Shown here: in pieces, positions 60,611 to 64,000 of the stretch | Numbering within the stretch: position 1 is the stretch's first letter | How the letters are laid out: each line of letters starts with the position of its first letter | Assembly (NCBI RefSeq): GCF_028128765.1 | Contig: NZ_LBJG01000027.1 | Location: 62,001-126,000, forward strand | Direction: 5' to 3' | Length of the DNA: 64,000 bases | Source of the DNA: Bradyrhizobium sp. CCBAU 51627 | Lineage (GTDB): Bacteria; Pseudomonadota; Alphaproteobacteria; Rhizobiales; Xanthobacteraceae | The notes under the pieces: model-generated | What the model was told of the DNA's origin: nothing | The model's database searches: none | Seen by the model: only the letters and a program-made list of their open reading frames with translations | Translations under genes and position numbers: made by a program

Positions 60611-60919
60611 TTAGAGCTTGATCTCGACGTCGACACCGGCGGCCAGGTCGAGCTTCATCAAAGCATCGACGGTCTGCGGGGTCGGATCGACGATGTCGAG
60701 CAGACGCTTGTGAGTGCGCATCTCGAACTGTTCGCGGCTCTTCTTGTCGACGTGGGGCGAACGGTTGACGGTGAACTTCTCGATGCGGGTGGGCAGCGGA
60801 ATGGGTCCGCGGACCTGCGCACCGGTGCGCTTCGCCGTGTTCACGATCTCGCGGGTCGACGTATCGAGGATACGATGGTCGAACGCCTTGAGACGGATAC
60901 GAATGTTTTGGCCGTTCAT
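60611..60919 (-). CDS. rpsJ: 30S ribosomal protein S10
   Basis: 102 residues. [20 protein letters not shown] and [20 protein letters not shown] are S10/NusE features; besides the ribosome it serves in NusB-NusE antitermination. An imperfect repeat and 84 bases lie between it and tuf. Confidence 0.99.
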
Positions 60920-60947
60920 TGCCGTGGTCTCTCTTTAGTGGGGGGTG

Positions 60948-61000
60948 GCGAATAGCGAATAGCGAATGTCACCATTCGCCACTCGCCAATCCCTATTCGC
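60948..61000. repeat. GCGAATA tandem/inverted repeat in the tuf-rpsJ gap
   Basis: Three 7-base units GCGAATA, GCGAATA, GCGAATG (60948-60968) are followed by inverted units ATTCGCC (60974-60980), a diverged CGCCAAT and CTATTCGC (60993-61000). The RNA could fold into a long imperfect stem. It ends 3 bases before the tuf TAA (61004-61006). May ease termination or be a small mobile repeat. Confidence 0.65.
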
Positions 61001-61003
61001 GTA

Positions 61004-62194
<1,191 letters not shown>

Positions 62195-62234
62195 TTGACT
62201 CTCCGTTCAATCGTCAGCTTTAGACCGACGACAA

Positions 62235-64000
62235 TCAGGCAAACTTCTTTTGGACTTCCGCCGACACGTTAGCCGGCGCTTCTGCGTAGTGATCGAACTG
62301 CATGGTGAAGGTCGCGCGACCCTGGCTCATCGAGCGCAGGTTATTCACGTAACCGAACATGTTCATGAGCGGCACCATCGCGTTGATGACGTTGGCGTTG
62401 CCGCGCATGTCCTGACCCTGGATCTGACCGCGCCGCGAATTCAGGTCGCCGATGACCGAGCCGGTGTAGTCTTCCGGGGTCACCACTTCGACCTTCATGA
62501 TCGGCTCGAGCAGGACGGACTTGCCCATCTGCAGCGCTTCGCGGAAGCAGGCGCGCGAAGCGATTTCGAAGGCGAGTGCCGACGAGTCGACGTCGTGATA
62601 CTTGCCATCGACGAGCTGCACCTTGACGTCGACCACGGGGAAGCCCGCGACCACGCCGGACGACAGCACGCTCTCGAGACCCTTCTCGACGCCGGGGATG
62701 TATTCCTTCGGCACCGCGCCGCCGACGATCTTCGACTCGAATTCGTAGCCCTTGCCGGGCTCATTCGGCTCGACGATGAACGACACGGCCGCGAACTGGC
62801 CCGTACCACCCGTCTGCTTCTTGTGGGTGTAGCTGTGCTCGACCCGCTTGGTGACACGCTCACGGAACGCCACCTGCGGCGCGCCGATGTTGGCGTCCAC
62901 CTTGTAGGTGCGCTTGAGGATGTCGACCTTGATGTCGAGATGGAGTTCGCCCATGCCCTTGAGGATGGTCTGGCCGGACTCGTGGTCGGTCGACACGCGG
63001 AAGGACGGGTCCTCCGCGGCGAGCTTGGCCAGCGCCACGCCCAGCTTCTCCTGGTCGGCCTTGGACTTCGGCTCGATCGCGATCTCGATGACCGGCTCGG
63101 GGAATTCCATCTTTTCGAGGATCACCTGCTTGTCGGGATCGCACAGCGTGTCACCGGTGCGAGCTTCCTTCAGGCCGGCCAGCGCGACGATGTCGCCGGC
63201 ATAGGCTTCCTTGATGTCTTCGCGGTTGTTCGCATGCATCAAGAGCATGCGCCCGATGCGCTCCTTCTTCTCGCGGGTCGAGTTCACGACGCCGGTGCCG
63301 CTCTGCAGAACGCCGGAATAGATGCGGCAGAAGGTGATGGTGCCGACGAACGGGTCGTCCATGATCTTGAACGCGAGCAGCGCCAGCGGTTCCTTGTCGT
63401 CCGCCTTGCGCACGACTTCATTGCCCTTGTCGTCGGTGCCCTTGATCGCAGGCACGTCGAGCGGCGACGGCAGATAGTCGACGACGGCGTCGAGCAGCGG
63501 CTGCACGCCCTTGTTCTTGAAGGCCGAGCCGCACAGCACGGGATAGAACGCACCGGTCAGCACCGCCTTGCGGATCAGGCGCTTCAGGGTCGCCTCGTCG
63601 GGCTCCTTGCCGTCGAGGTAAGCGGCCATGGCGTCGTCGTCGAGCTCGACGGCGGCTTCCACCATCTTCTCGCGATATTCCTTGGCCTGGTCGACGAGAT
63701 CTTCCGGAATGTCGACATAGTCGAACTTCGCGCCGAGCGACTCGTCGTTCCAAATGACGCCCTTCATCTTCACGAGGTCGACGAGACCCTTGAAGTTGTT
63801 CTCGGCACCGATCGGAAGCTGGATCGCGACGGGCTTGGCACCCAGACGGTCAACGATGTCGGCCAGACACTTGAAGAAGTCGGCGCCGATCTTGTCCATC
63901 TTGTTGGCGAAAACGATGCGCGGAACCTTGTACTTGTCGCCCTGGCGCCAGACGGTCTCGGTCTGGGGCTCGACGCCCTGGTTCGAGTCGAGCACGCAGA
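62235..64000 (-). CDS. fusA: Elongation factor G (5' end outside the window)
   Basis: The C-terminal 587 residues of about 690 are present; the coding frame continues through position 64000. Visible: end of the G domain with VFANKMDKIG (G4), domain II (FVGTITFCRIYSGVLQSGTG), domain III with FRVSTDHESGQTILKGMGEL, domain IV (YSLTHKKQ-type region reads VEHSYTHKKQTGGTGQFAAV) and domain V. GTPase driving translocation and ribosome recycling. No irregularity seen. First part of the str operon (rpsL, rpsG) is expected to the right. Confidence 0.99.
   Translation of the reverse strand, partial: CVLDSNQGVEPQTETVWRQGDKYKVPRIVFANKMDKIGADFFKCLADIVDRLGAKPVAIQLPIGAENNFKGLVDLVKMKGVIWNDESLGAKFDYVDIPEDLVDQAKEYREKMVEAAVELDDDAMAAYLDGKEPDEATLKRLIRKAVLTGAFYPVLCGSAFKNKGVQPLLDAVVDYLPSPLDVPAIKGTDDKGNEVVRKADDKEPLALLAFKIMDDPFVGTITFCRIYSGVLQSGTGVVNSTREKKERIGRMLLMHANNREDIKEAYAGDIVALAGLKEARTGDTLCDPDKQVILEKMEFPEPVIEIAIEPKSKADQEKLGVALAKLAAEDPSFRVSTDHESGQTILKGMGELHLDIKVDILKRTYKVDANIGAPQVAFRERVTKRVEHSYTHKKQTGGTGQFAAVSFIVEPNEPGKGYEFESKIVGGAVPKEYIPGVEKGLESVLSSGVVAGFPVVDVKVQLVDGKYHDVDSSALAFEIASRACFREALQMGKSVLLEPIMKVEVVTPEDYTGSVIGDLNSRRGQIQGQDMRGNANVINAMVPLMNMFGYVNNLRSMSQGRATFTMQFDHYAEAPANVSAEVQKKFA

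Overview
The window is high-GC alphaproteobacterial chromosome. Ribosomal protein sequences, an adk gene inside the spc operon, many secreted small proteins and several families of short palindromic intergenic repeats point to Bradyrhizobium or a close relative in the Nitrobacteraceae. That assignment rests on recognising protein and repeat families, not on a search.

Positions 1-11.5 kb hold mostly single genes: an EamA transporter, small secreted or membrane proteins, a host-attachment-family protein, a short Cys-rich protein (3316-3489), an AraC regulator, a GYD protein, tRNA-Arg(TCG), a VOC protein, a GrlR-like protein, a large PAS histidine kinase, and the remnant of a second EamA transporter.

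Positions 11.5-21 kb are a minus-strand catabolic block: a thiolase-fold protein overlapping a DUF35 OB-fold protein, a MaoC hydratase, an SDR with a frameshift, a DapA-like lyase, a NUDIX hydrolase and, upstream, a 1163-residue fused indolepyruvate ferredoxin oxidoreductase. The thiolase-fold protein appears to lack the usual catalytic cysteines, so the pair with DUF35 resembles Ltp2/ChsH2-type retro-aldolases.

Positions 21-45.6 kb hold accessory metabolism and housekeeping: a triheme cytochrome c, a TRIC channel, an ArsR-type regulator divergent from a NIPSNAP/ABM/PEP-mutase-like operon, two secreted alpha/beta hydrolases, a Tat-signal HW-rich protein with a second frameshift, a GST, an acyl-CoA carboxylase beta subunit, an isolated fliK-fhlB pair, an ATP12 chaperone, RluA-type synthase, a rarA-htrA pair with overlapping genes, an HxlR regulator divergent from a zinc-type alcohol dehydrogenase, a ClC channel, a DUF1330 protein and an SDR.

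Positions 45.7-64 kb are the str-S10-spc-alpha superoperon on the minus strand: fusA (5' end outside the window), tuf, rpsJ to rplO, secY, adk, rpsM, rpsK, rpoA, rplQ, closed by a strong intrinsic terminator. The adk product carries a histone-H1-like Lys/Ala tail of about 105 residues.

I found no CRISPR array, intact insertion sequence, prophage, defence island or biosynthetic gene cluster. The points most worth a second look are the adk tail, the Cys-less thiolase/DUF35 pair, a hairpin that pairs with a Shine-Dalgarno sequence, genes whose stop codons lie inside mobile-type repeats, and two genes that each lack one base.
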